Shown: one piece after another, positions 32,308 through 40,847 of the stretch
Numbering within the stretch: position 1 is the first letter of the stretch
Layout of the letters: each line of letters starts with the position of its first letter
NCBI GenBank assembly: GCA_033852175.1
Contig: JAWSUY010000006.1
Coordinates: 151,834-215,833 of the forward strand
Direction of reading: 5' to 3'
From: Agarilytica sp033852175
GTDB taxonomy: Bacteria > Pseudomonadota > Gammaproteobacteria > Pseudomonadales > Cellvibrionaceae
Length of the DNA: 64,000 nucleotides
Notes under the pieces: model-generated
Told to the model about the DNA's origin: nothing
What the model saw: only the letters and a program-made list of their open reading frames with translations
Databases searched by the model: none
Position numbers and translations under genes: made by a program

Positions 32308-33453
32308 TTAGTCCCAGTCTAGGCCTCCTGCTTGATATTCCGTAACACGGGTTTCGAAAAAGTTCTTTTCTTTTCGTATGTTGGCTTGTTCATCTAGCCA
32401 CGGTAAAGTGCATTTTGCATTTGGGAATGGCTTTTCTAGACCGAGTTGGCTGGCGCGTCGATTGGCAATATATCGAAATTGTTCAATGTGTTCATTGGCT
32501 GAGTACCCCAATATGGGGTTTCGCATTATGTAGTGAGCATACACAGCCTCTGCTGCTTCCGCTTCGTCCCACATTTCGCGTATGGCCTTTAGGTCTAGGG
32601 TCACATTATTTTCAATTATAATTTGTGAAACGGTTCGTATGCCGAAACCACAATGCATAATTTCGTCTCGCATGATGTACTGCAGTTGTTCCGCCGTTCC
32701 CTTCATCAAGCCGCGGCGCTGTAAGGCAAAAATTGGACTGAACCCGTTGTAGAACCAGCATCCCTCGAATATTGCGGCGAAGAAAATATAGGCCATGACG
32801 AAATTGTTGAGTTCAGCTGGGTCGGTTAGGTCGATATCGGCGCGCAAGATCGATTTGAGTCTTCGGTTTGCTATTTGAATTTTTTCGTTAATCGCAGGAA
32901 CAACGCGATAGCGATTGTAAATCTCACCCTGCTCTAAGCCCAAAGTTTCAATGCAGTGCTGATATGTCCACGTATGTAGAGCTTCTTCGTATACTTGCCT
33001 TGCTTGGTAAATTTGCAGCTCAGGAGCTGTCATCTTTTCCATCACCGCTAGTCCGATATTGCGCATAGCAAGAATGTCTGAAGTGGTTAAATAGGATAAT
33101 ACGTTCTCGTAAACATGCTTCTCATCATCGCTGAGCTTATGTTTGTAGTCGTATATATCCTGCGTCATATTGACGTCTAACGGCGTCCAATGGTTTTTGT
33201 TGGCGTTAATGAAGTATTCCCAGGCCCAAGGGTATTTGAATGGCGCAAGTTGGTTGATATCCGTATGGCCACAGATAACTCGCTTGTCTTCTGCTTTGAC
33301 TGGGGCCATTCCGGTGGCATTACTTCCATGTTCAGATTTTTCTGTTTTCTTGCCTGAATCTTCGTTATCACCTTTGATTTCTGGTAGGTGTGTCGAAGTT
33401 GTCGTGTTCGTCGGTACGGGGGCTTTATCTAGATCAGAATGCCAACTTAACAT
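32308..33453 (-). CDS. nrdB: class Ia ribonucleotide reductase, beta subunit (NrdB)
   Basis: This 381-residue di-iron tyrosyl-radical subunit supplies the radical for deoxyribonucleotide synthesis. Visible blocks are HWTPLDVNMTQDIYDYK, LSYLTTSDILAMRNIGLAV, the iron-ligand segments ARQVYEEALHTWTYQH and FFAAIFEGCWFYNGFSPIF, and YIMRDEIMHCGFGI. The start is taken as ATG 33453 (MLSWHSDLD), with GAGG upstream; a TTG two codons earlier is the alternative. The first 75 residues include a low-complexity charged stretch. No nrdA is adjacent: the 352 bases upstream up to the small ORF are non-coding, and the gene downstream is a globin. The usual nrdAB pairing is therefore broken here. Confidence 0.95.
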   Translation of the reverse strand: MLSWHSDLDKAPVPTNTTTSTHLPEIKGDNEDSGKKTEKSEHGSNATGMAPVKAEDKRVICGHTDINQLAPFKYPWAWEYFINANKNHWTPLDVNMTQDIYDYKHKLSDDEKHVYENVLSYLTTSDILAMRNIGLAVMEKMTAPELQIYQARQVYEEALHTWTYQHCIETLGLEQGEIYNRYRVVPAINEKIQIANRRLKSILRADIDLTDPAELNNFVMAYIFFAAIFEGCWFYNGFSPIFALQRRGLMKGTAEQLQYIMRDEIMHCGFGIRTVSQIIIENNVTLDLKAIREMWDEAEAAEAVYAHYIMRNPILGYSANEHIEQFRYIANRRASQLGLEKPFPNAKCTLPWLDEQANIRKEKNFFETRVTEYQAGGLDWD

Positions 33454-33575
33454 TTTCAATCCTCAGTCTAATCGTCGCTTAAAATGGCTTGCCCACTACA
33501 TGTGGGTATTTGAATGTAGTTAAGCACTTTATGTTGTGGTCGATCCAGTGGCGTGACTATTTAGTTTTGTTTAGT

Positions 33576-33589
33576 TTGATCTGGATCAT
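33576..33589. promoter_or_regulatory. candidate FNR/Anr box
   Basis: TTGATCTGGATCAT matches the FNR/Anr/Crp-type palindrome TTGAT-N4-ATCAA at 9 of 10 fixed bases. It lies about 123 bases before the nrdB start, in the intergenic region that would hold its promoter. The downstream globin fits a low-oxygen theme. A single motif of this length can occur by chance. Confidence 0.4.
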
Positions 33590-33805
33590 TAGGTTGGCTG
33601 GATCCCTTTATTTGAGTGTTGGCTTCATGCCATCTCGTGGAAAAATCTATGCGCATATGCTTTTTTGAGGGAGGGCTATCTTTTATATCGTCTAGTTCAG
33701 CGGGGGTTCAGTTGGGTTTTTAGACTCTGAATTTTGATCCGCTATGCGGTGATAATGCTGTCTATTGACGTTTCTGCCCTGCGTAGGTTTTTAGCTTCGA
33801 TAGTG

Positions 33806-33943
33806 TCATTTTCGTTTTCCAATAAAATGCGTATAAATTTGGTACCCGGCTATCGCGATAATGATAACCGTCAAAACTGTCGTCCAAAACAGCGGACTAC
33901 ATAACACTTCGTGTTTGCAGGGGATGCCAATTTGTATCTTCAA
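33806..33943 (-). CDS. small single-pass membrane protein, 45 residues
   Basis: A minus-strand frame from TTG (33943-33941) to TGA (33808-33806) encodes a short N-terminus with two cysteines (KIQIGIPCKHEVLCSPLF), then a strongly hydrophobic segment TTVLTVIIIAIAGYQIYTHF and a basic end IGKRK. AAGAGG lies ten bases upstream of the TTG. The topology (Cys-containing N-terminus outside, basic C-terminus inside) is self-consistent. I do not recognise a family. It sits alone in the gap 33454-34230, whose remaining parts contain only the candidate FNR/Anr box and a terminator near 34174. Confidence 0.4.
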   Translation of the reverse strand: MKIQIGIPCKHEVLCSPLFWTTVLTVIIIAIAGYQIYTHFIGKRK

Positions 33944-34173
33944 GTTGTATTGACCTCTTTTTGTTTGTAGACATGTTTTCGTTATGAACTTATTTCTTAC
34001 GAGGCGTGCGTAATAGCACTGAGTGACCGCGTGACTAAATATGGAGGTTATTCCTTGGTGTTGTGCGAAACTAGCATGAAGGATTTTTTCAATTACGGTT
34101 GTTTTGGACCAATGCCAAGTCTCATGGTGACCTTTATGAAAATCTTATGCTGACGCTTGAAAGGATAGCGAAA

Positions 34174-34196
34174 GAAAGGCCTTTAGAAGGCCTTTC
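34174..34196 (-). terminator. intrinsic terminator after the SseB-like gene
   Basis: A perfect 10-bp stem GAAAGGCCTT/AAGGCCTTTC (34174-34183 with 34187-34196) has a 3-base loop. On the minus strand it is followed by TTTCGC, a short U-rich tract. It is 35 bases beyond the stop of the gene ending at 34231. A G8 tract (34209-34216) lies between the stop and the stem. Confidence 0.6.
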
Positions 34197-34230
34197 CTTG
34201 AAAAATATGGGGGGGGAATGTGCGGTGTTT

Positions 34231-34713
34231 TTATTGTATAGATGACCGTGCGGCTGCATCTGAAGTCTTGCGGGTGGCAAGTTGACTGATCTCTGCCATA
34301 TCTCTCGGTTTTTCATCAGAGCATATTAAGTATTCGATATCATGCGGCATCAAAACACACTCACTTTCAGCCATCGGATCAACATGTATCGCGGCCTTTG
34401 AGTCTGAATGAAATAGCTCCTTGATTGGCATGTGAAGGTAGGAGTAATTCGGCTTTTCTTCTAGCAAGGTCTTGTCGATCATCTCATTCAGAAAATCGCG
34501 CAGTGAATCTAAGCTAGTAAAGCAGGGCACGACAGCTAAACCGCCTTCGTCCCAGCATAGCAATTCGGAATCTTGTTCGTTCTGTTCCACTACGACATAA
34601 ACCGACGTGCTCATCAGCCCTGCATAACATGCGGGGGAGTGCAGCGGGTCTTTCGCAGCCTGATCCATTAAAGACGTCAAACCATTATTGTCATCCGTAC
34701 TCGATATCGCCAT
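34231..34713 (-). CDS. SseB-like domain protein
   Basis: This 160-residue soluble protein has no signal peptide. The order VYVVVEQ, ELLCWDEGGLAVVPCFTSLD, LRDFLNEM, YLHMPIKELFH and AIHVDPMAESECVLMPHDIEYL matches the SseB N-terminal domain found in serine-sensitivity/rhodanese-enhancing SseB and many small bacterial proteins of unknown role. The ATG at 34713 follows AAAGGGTTATAAG. It appears monocistronic, with a terminator at 34174-34196. The molecular role of this domain is unknown, so I assign none. Confidence 0.65.
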   Translation of the reverse strand: MAISSTDDNNGLTSLMDQAAKDPLHSPACYAGLMSTSVYVVVEQNEQDSELLCWDEGGLAVVPCFTSLDSLRDFLNEMIDKTLLEEKPNYSYLHMPIKELFHSDSKAAIHVDPMAESECVLMPHDIEYLICSDEKPRDMAEISQLATRKTSDAAARSSIQ

Positions 34714-34982
34714 CTTATAACCCTTTGTTTAGTTGAAGCTAGATAACCTAAACTTTCAATTTTCCAATAGACTGTTTCGTTCTTTGTAAGCTCTTCTACC
34801 TAAGAAATAAACGCCAAAAATGCGTATCGGCCAAGACCGCTCATCCTCAAATTACGAAGCGGCGAGTAGAATACACCGAATTCGTAGACAATAAATAATA
34901 TTGAAATACGATAACAAGTCAGCCCTTCAGATCAATTATGTATATAGTTTGAAACTAGGCGCGAGACTCATTATTCGGCAAG

Positions 34983-35264
34983 CTAGATCTCGTATTCGAT
35001 GACAGTTCTATGCTCTTTTATTTTCCGAACCAGATCGCCGACCTTGCCGTGGGCTTCGTCTTTATCGAAGTCGTTTAGATCACTCCGAGTCGCGAAGCAG
35101 CCAATAAAAACAATGTCATAAGCGTCTTTATGCTCTGAAATGTTAATGCCGACTTCAACTTCGAGCAGAGAAGGAGCATTATTTTTTAGGTTGGTCAAAG
35201 CCTCTTTCATTCGTGCCGCCTCAGATTTATATTTTAGGCGCCACATAGAAATTCTTTTTATCAT
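34983..35264 (-). CDS. Dabb-family stress-responsive alpha/beta-barrel protein
   Basis: This 93-residue protein starts MIKRISMWRLK, then AARMKEALTNLKNNAPSLLE, VEVGINISEHKDAYDIVFIG and DLNDFDKDEAHGKVGDLVRK. The pattern fits the Dabb domain (A/B barrel, HxxxFK-type start replaced by MWRLK, then PxLLxxEVGxN, YDIVxxxxF, L-x-x-F-x-x-D-x-x-H). Members form dimeric barrels, some with stress or enzymatic roles. The short intergenic stretches on either side (34714-34982, 35265-35571) show no further gene. The specific role is unknown. Confidence 0.75.
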   Translation of the reverse strand: MIKRISMWRLKYKSEAARMKEALTNLKNNAPSLLEVEVGINISEHKDAYDIVFIGCFATRSDLNDFDKDEAHGKVGDLVRKIKEHRTVIEYEI

Positions 35265-35571
35265 CGTAAATAAACACTCAAATATTTGGTGGGAATGTGA
35301 CAGGGTTCACGTGGTTGATTGTATGTTGAAAAGAACGCCTTGCGATGCCCGAATGTTAAGGCTTGGCAGCGTACTCTTCAAAGACTTCCTTGCCGGTGTG
35401 TTATTCGAGAAATCGTAAAACTCAGGTTTCTCATCAATAAATATTTGACGCGAAACGTGATCTCAGAATAAAACTGAAGCAGCCCAGCAGGAATCGTATA
35501 ATGGCTCAGGTGATCAAACTTAAATCGTAATATTGAATTCTAGCTGAAGACATTTCGATAATGGGTGTCAG

Positions 35572-36213
35572 CTAAAACGCAGAACATTCAGACGCCGCAC
35601 AAGCTATAGCATTGCCTAATAATAGGTGCTGATCCTCATCTAAATGAATGCCATCCACAGTGCTGGCATCCGTAACGCTGTCGGCATTGAAGTAGTGAAC
35701 AGAATACGCGTCTGCGATATCTTCTAATGCTGCGGCCAAACCGATACACCGATTTTCTGAGCCCTTAAATTTGTTGGCTATCGAGCCTTTGGCTTCAATA
35801 ATAGCCGGCGGGGCGATAATCATAATTTCTGGCTTCGGCATACCTGGCTCTATGGGAGCCTTTTGTATTATTTGAACTAATTTGGCGGTCCCTTGCGCCG
35901 ACAGCCATGCGTTATTGTCATGCGTACACTGAAAATCGTTAGAGCCAAGCAGTAAAATAACGAGGCTTAACGGCGAGTGCATCTCAATCACTTGAGCGAG
36001 GCCTTGAGAGCCGTCACGGCCTTCTTTAAACGGATCGTTCCATACAGTTCTGCGTCCGTTAAGGCAGTTTTCGATGACTCTAACGTTATGGCCTGCTTCA
36101 TTGAGCGTATCTTCAAACACGCCAGGCCATCTTTTTTCAAAGGGTAACCGTGCTCGTGAATTGGGAATGATTCCCCAGCTGAGACTGTCTGAATAAACCA
36201 AAATATGTTTCAT
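35572..36213 (-). CDS. SGNH/GDSL-type esterase with an SDSL nucleophile block
   Basis: This 213-residue cytoplasmic hydrolase is of the TesA/arylesterase type. Block I is VYSDSLSWG, where the usual Gly of GDSL is Ser; the catalytic Ser should be Ser 10. Block II is ENCLNGRRTVW with the oxyanion Gly, block III LLLGSNDFQ with Asn, and block V DGIHLDEDQHLLLG with the catalytic Asp/His pair. All catalytic residues are present. No signal peptide is visible. It stands alone between a Dabb gene and a chemotaxis receptor, which does not suggest a substrate. The 480-base gap on its upstream side (36214-36693) has no gene but contains a G9 tract. Confidence 0.85.
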   Translation of the reverse strand: MKHILVYSDSLSWGIIPNSRARLPFEKRWPGVFEDTLNEAGHNVRVIENCLNGRRTVWNDPFKEGRDGSQGLAQVIEMHSPLSLVILLLGSNDFQCTHDNNAWLSAQGTAKLVQIIQKAPIEPGMPKPEIMIIAPPAIIEAKGSIANKFKGSENRCIGLAAALEDIADAYSVHYFNADSVTDASTVDGIHLDEDQHLLLGNAIACAASECSAF

Positions 36214-36693
36214 TGTCTTTAATCCACTTGGTTAGTGCCCGGCTATAAATTCGCTATTGATACGATCCTGTTTATGGATGGGAACCCGTTACACTTTTGC
36301 AAGTTTGTGATTGCCATCGGAAGACCCTAGCTGAATCGATAGTATATTTACTTTTCACGGCATGTTTGTGTACCGCTAGGCTAGGGCTCACGCGCTTTCT
36401 TTACAACGATAATGGCCCGCAGGTCGCAATTCACAGCAGTTAGAAAGGCCTTAGGGCTACATGTAGCGTCTTCTGCGTGACTGTCTGGATACGAGAGTAG
36501 CATAAAAACGGAGAAGCCCAGACAGGCGGGCTGGAGCCAAGGATTTTAGGAGGAAAGGTCAGTACCGCTTCGGTTTGATTGTATAGCAATGCGTGAAGGG
36601 TGATATTTGAGTGGCAGAGGACAGCTCTTAAAAAGAGGGGGGGGGATAGCATTAAAACGGCCTAAAGCTAGCCCCTGAAAAGCAATGCTAAAA

Positions 36694-38280
36694 CTACACC
36701 TTAAAGTGACGCATCAGTCCCTGCTGCTTATCGGCGAGCACACGCAGCTCTCGGCAACGCTCTACAGCCTCATCGACTTGAGTGACGTTTGCTTGAGTAA
36801 GCTCAGACGCGTCTTTAACCGTTGTATATAATTGTTGAGAGATTTTGTATTGAATATCGGAACTGCTATTAATTTCATTGACCATACTATTCGCATTGTC
36901 GATCGATGTGAGAATCGTATCAAAAGACTCGCCAATTTGAATGGCCAAAGTTGATGTTTGGCGGGCATTATCGCAGTTCGATTTCATCTCACCGGCCACT
37001 TCAGTAGTGGTATCTTGCACCAGACCGATGATTTCCTTAATTTCATTTGTAGCCACTTGAGTACGAGCGGCTAGGGTGCGAACTTCATCGGCAACAACAG
37101 CGAAACCGCGCCCGGATTCTCCTGCCCTGGCGGCTTCGATTGCCGCGTTAAGTGCGAGTAAATTAGTTTGTGCCGCGATGCCCTGAATAGAGTCAAGTAT
37201 CGTGTCAATATTGTTGGATTGGTCGGACAGTTTTTGCACCAGCTGGCTAGTTTTCTCAACGTTATTTTCTAATGCTTTAAATTCCGTAACGGATTTTTTT
37301 ATCGCTCCGCCAGTATTGTTTGCCTCATTGTGTGCTGAGTGTATTTCCTCTGAAATATGTTTAACATTTTCATTGATGACGCAGGCCGAGTCATTCATTT
37401 CGTTAATGTTTGTGAAAATCGTTTCGAGTGCTGCGAGTTGATTCTTGCTTGAAATATTATTTTGTTTGGAGGCCAAGGCACTCGCGTGACTGTTCTTATG
37501 CATTTCAGATGAGCAAGTCATGAGCTCACTAATAAAGCCGTGGAGCTTTAAAATAAACTTATTCACGCCTTCTGATAAAACGCCTAACTCGCTGTTATCC
37601 TTAAAGTCAATTTTCTGAGTGAGGTCGCCATCACCCTCTGCAATATCGTTAACAGCTGCGTCGATGGTCCTCAGAGGTCTTGCAATCATTATGTTCAGCG
37701 TGAAAAAAAAGATCACCCAAAGCGCCGACGTTTTTATTAAGGCTAAAGCAAAGGTAAGAATGATCGTATACTTGGCTCGGTCGAAAACAATGCCCGAACT
37801 AGAAAAAATCTTGCAGGTGCCGATGGTGTTTGTGTTGCCACTAAACGTATGCACCACAGGGAATTCGAACTCGTAGAGTTCCACCAATCCACTGTACTGT
37901 GCAGCTACATCTTCTTTCGTGCCGTCGGTTTTTATACTGAGTATGTTGCCTTTCGTATCCCGTATTACGCCAAGACCCGCCAGAAATTCACCTTCACTAT
38001 CCACAAGCATGGCACCGAGAGCTGCTTCATTTTTTGTAATTCCGGAAAGCGCTGATGATATTTGAGTGTCATCAAAATTCCACATCGCGTTGGCCAATAC
38101 GTCAATGAATACCACTTTTATTGACGTAACCTCGCTGACGACCTTGTCCTTTTCATTGAAATACTCCAAGACCAACTGGAAGCCGGTTACGCTAATCGCG
38201 AAAACGAAGTAGATCATAAAGGCGACACGCAGTACTTTGGTTGCTACGGGGACCTTAATCTTCGTGTTGAATAACGACAT
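36694..38280 (-). CDS. methyl-accepting chemotaxis protein
   Basis: This 528-residue receptor has an N-terminal transmembrane helix (about 17-37, FMIYFVFAISVTGFQLVLEY), a periplasmic domain of about 130 residues, a second helix near 176-196 (LTFALALIKTSALWVIFFFT), a HAMP domain (IARPLRTIDAAVNDIAEGDG) and a long methyl-accepting coiled coil. The coil has the conserved hairpin tip GIAAQTNLLALNAAIEAARA, GESGRGFAVVADEVRTLA. The periplasmic sequence resembles no ligand domain I can name. It ends LMRHFKV with no CheR-binding pentapeptide. Neighbours are not chemotaxis genes. A G9 tract lies 49 bases past its stop. Confidence 0.93.
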   Translation of the reverse strand: MSLFNTKIKVPVATKVLRVAFMIYFVFAISVTGFQLVLEYFNEKDKVVSEVTSIKVVFIDVLANAMWNFDDTQISSALSGITKNEAALGAMLVDSEGEFLAGLGVIRDTKGNILSIKTDGTKEDVAAQYSGLVELYEFEFPVVHTFSGNTNTIGTCKIFSSSGIVFDRAKYTIILTFALALIKTSALWVIFFFTLNIMIARPLRTIDAAVNDIAEGDGDLTQKIDFKDNSELGVLSEGVNKFILKLHGFISELMTCSSEMHKNSHASALASKQNNISSKNQLAALETIFTNINEMNDSACVINENVKHISEEIHSAHNEANNTGGAIKKSVTEFKALENNVEKTSQLVQKLSDQSNNIDTILDSIQGIAAQTNLLALNAAIEAARAGESGRGFAVVADEVRTLAARTQVATNEIKEIIGLVQDTTTEVAGEMKSNCDNARQTSTLAIQIGESFDTILTSIDNANSMVNEINSSSDIQYKISQQLYTTVKDASELTQANVTQVDEAVERCRELRVLADKQQGLMRHFKV

Positions 38281-39205
38281 CTATTCGGGTCTCTTGAAGC
38301 AGAAACATAGCACTGCTCGCATTTACTTTACTCCCAGCTCTTAATAATAAGTGAGGACTGGGTAATTTTTGGGTATCTTGCTGGTCAACAAACAAGCTAC
38401 CTTGATTGAGTATAGCTACTATCCAGTACTTGTCCTTGCGATCAGAGTTGAAAATTCGTTATAGGCAGTGGAGTGTGGGTATGGTGGTTATGGGGGGGGG
38501 GTAGTTAAGGTTTAATGGCCTGAAGTCAGCCGATTAAGGGCTCATTATAGATTAGGCGGCTTAATGCTTGTTAAAGCCCTATACCCTCCAGGCACGGTCC
38601 ATGAGTGTATGTTGTTGTATGAAATGAATCTTGTGTAGGATCTGATATACAAAACCTGAATTGAAAGAGAGTCCTACAGTGGTTGCCTGGCCTCAAACCA
38701 AGGTGTATATAGCTTATCGGGAATGGATAGTTTATCTTAGCGTCTCATGCATCTAAAGCGCGGATTTTCTGGCCGCAGGATGGGTGGCTATAGGAGAGGT
38801 CTGCTGTCGGACGGTAATCAAATGCCGAGTATTCGGTTGATACTCTCATCACGTCGACTCGAGTAGGGGGGTACTCATTAGTTCCAATCCGGAAGTTGGG
38901 TCGTAGTGAGAGAAAATTGAAAATGTCAGGTTAAGATCACTATATGGGAGCTTGGTCATTCCAAGCTGCGATATTACGTGGTGTGAAAATAGCGTTTTAA
39001 ATTCATTCGGTCGGCAGCGGGAAAGTAAAAGGTAGAGCAACACAGGATAATTACGGGGATGTAATTGGTGGGGCGGCTCATCAGCACAGGGAGTGCGTAA
39101 GTAGAATAATGCAGGAACGGTTATCGAGGTAAGCACCCCGGGCAGAGATCTATTTATGGAGGGGCGTTAGATTCGTGGGTAGAGGGCTATTTTAAGTTCG
39201 AAGCA
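38281..39205. other. long non-coding stretch with a G10 tract and a diverged repeat
   Basis: These 925 bases between the chemotaxis receptor and a small membrane protein gene contain no coding frame I can support on either strand. They hold a run of ten G (38492-38501) and copy B of the second GGA-hairpin repeat family (39036-39128). No tRNA-like or mobile-element sequence was recognised. Confidence 0.6.
39036..39128 (+). repeat. second GGA-hairpin repeat family, copy B
   Basis: It aligns with 23379-23476. Two hairpins are kept despite substitutions: AATTACG-GGGA-TGTAATT (39049-39066, closing G.T wobble on +) and GCAC-AGGGA-GTGC (39084-39096). The shared flank AAGTAGAATAA and a later ATCGAGG are also conserved. 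Both loops expose GGA. No outer stem is obvious in this copy. Confidence 0.55.
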
Positions 39206-39370
39206 TCAGTATTCATCAATCGTAACCGCAAGCGCAAAACTCCCGATCAGAATTTCCAAGAGCACCATCAGAATGAGCGCAATGCTCTTCTTTTTTCGTA
39301 AAACGGTAAAAGCCAACATTGCAAAACTAACGCAGAGGTATATTGCAAAACCCATTAATTCAGCTTTCAT
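39206..39370 (-). CDS. small two-helix membrane protein, 54 residues
   Basis: A minus-strand frame from ATG (39370-39368) to TGA (39208-39206) encodes 54 residues. The first hydrophobic helix contains LMGFAIYLCVSFAMLAFTV and the second IALILMVLLEILIGSFALAV, separated by RKKKS; it ends TIDEY. AAGGAT lies five bases before the ATG, a good ribosome binding site. The two-helix hairpin with a basic loop predicts both termini outside the cytoplasm. No family is recognised. It sits upstream of nothing on the same strand within 900 bases, so it is probably a single-gene unit. Confidence 0.6.
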   Translation of the reverse strand: MKAELMGFAIYLCVSFAMLAFTVLRKKKSIALILMVLLEILIGSFALAVTIDEY

Positions 39371-39728
39371 TTATTATCCTTAATTCGTTTTGAGTCGAGC
39401 GACTGCTAGCGCAGGCTATGGTGAATATCACGTAAAGAACAAAAGGTTCGATTCGTCTGTTGGTATGATTATGTAAGATACCCAAAGTGCACGCTAGCTA
39501 ATACTGTTAGTACACAAAGAATGCGTCCTTTATTTACGAAATATTATCAGCAATAAAGCTAGTACCCTCCTTATTATTCCCTAAAGTCTCTTTCTGAGCA
39601 GTTTTGTGAGCTGTCCACTCAGATTTTCTAAGCCGTTTATCAGGTTGTTGCGAAAAAATAAGGGTAGGAGCCTCCGAGATAAATTCGTCAATTGAGGCGT
39701 GCGCGTTGTAAATCAGTTACTGGATGAA

Positions 39729-40448
39729 TTATTCCCCCCGATAATTCGTACCAAAAACAAAGTCCCAGTGTGTACCAAAAAAACCATAGTTTACGTCGCC
39801 CATCAGATGGTGGCGTTGGTGAAAACGGTTGTATCGTTTTAACCGCAGAATACCGGATACTTTACCAAGCGGGCTATAATTACTGTGGGCAATGGCCATT
39901 CCAGGCATAAACCAAAGATAAAAACTAATAACCATCAAACCGGAAACGGGAACAAGTAGCGAAAATAGCACGAGAGGGATTTGATTGATGGCCGCTTCAA
40001 CGGGGTGAAAGCTGGATGTAGTCCAGGGCGTTACTCGAACAGAGTCGTGGTGATGACGATGAAATCGCCGAAAGTGCCGAGTATGTAAAAGCCTGTGCGT
40101 GAAGTATTGAATAAAATCAAAGAATAGTAAAAACAAACCTACCTGAATAATACCTTCAGTTACAGATGATGGGTAGACTCCAGGGGAAAGTTTGATACAC
40201 ACCAACATATAGCATGCAAATATGACGCAAGTAACCAGGCTACTTAAAATCTCTCTGCGAACTTGCCCAGGTTTTAAGGGGCGGTTGTCATGAAGAGATC
40301 CGATGTTTAGTTTGTTATGCATTACTACAGTGATGAAATAGACACTGCCACAAATCCCAAAGTAGATGCATAGCTGAACGATAAAGGCTATACCAATAGC
40401 GAAGGGTAAATGTTCAGACCCTGCGATCATTCCAACTAATAATTCCAT
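39729..40448 (-). CDS. fatty acid hydroxylase / sterol desaturase family protein
   Basis: This 239-residue membrane di-iron enzyme carries the family His clusters: HRLLH (in YFTHRLLHTRHFRRFHRHHH), then RFHRHHHDS, HSNYSP near residue 195, and RFHQRHHLMGDVNYGF near 212-227. Four hydrophobic segments are visible. These eight or more His ligands are the signature of the superfamily that hydroxylates or desaturates lipids. The ATG at 40448 follows GAGGAAGAAG. Possible substrates (fatty acids, sterol-like lipids, carotenoids) cannot be distinguished. The gap 39371-39728 contains only an in-frame open stretch beyond the stop, judged not to be a gene. Confidence 0.85.
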   Translation of the reverse strand: MELLVGMIAGSEHLPFAIGIAFIVQLCIYFGICGSVYFITVVMHNKLNIGSLHDNRPLKPGQVRREILSSLVTCVIFACYMLVCIKLSPGVYPSSVTEGIIQVGLFLLFFDFIQYFTHRLLHTRHFRRFHRHHHDSVRVTPWTTSSFHPVEAAINQIPLVLFSLLVPVSGLMVISFYLWFMPGMAIAHSNYSPLGKVSGILRLKRYNRFHQRHHLMGDVNYGFFGTHWDFVFGTNYRGE

Positions 40449-40763
40449 TCTTCTTCCTCAATAAAAATAATTGGTGTCATTAATATGAGAGATTTCATGG
40501 TGCTCGTTTATTGCCGTGACGCGAATAGGTGAATCTTTGGCTGGATGTTATCTCTATGCAAATGGGGGGGGCTGATACTAGTGTTTCGTTGGTGATTTCT
40601 CAGTATTCATAAAGCAGTGCCAGGTTCGAGCGTGTGTAAACAGCTGTACTAAATAGGGTTGTAGCGATAGATATTTAAACGGCTATCTTCATAGAGCTAA
40701 ATAGGATTGTTTGAACTGAGACCCCTCCTCATCTCGAGTAACGCAAATTTAACCGTTTAATAT

Positions 40764-40823
40764 CACCTTTCTAGGTCCTTACTTTATGGGCGGGCACTAG
40801 CCGATAATCAACATAGAAAGGTG
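40764..40823. repeat. perfect 10-bp inverted repeat
   Basis: CACCTTTCTA (40764-40773) and TAGAAAGGTG (40814-40823) are perfect reverse complements 40 bases apart. The element lies 25 bases beyond the stop of the minus-strand cytochrome gene. It has no T-run, so it is not a typical intrinsic terminator. A G8 tract is nearby at 40565-40572. A similar AATAGAAAGGTGA occurs once at about 4936. Confidence 0.4.
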
Positions 40824-40847
40824 AAAATCTAAAATTCCAGTTCACTC

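Noticed and set aside
39540..39720. Open stretch of about 60 codons in the same minus-strand frame just beyond the hydroxylase stop (includes DEFISEAPTLIFSQQ).
   Set aside because: Two stop codons separate it from the hydroxylase and it has no start or ribosome binding site of its own. It might be a decayed extension, but the evidence is too thin.
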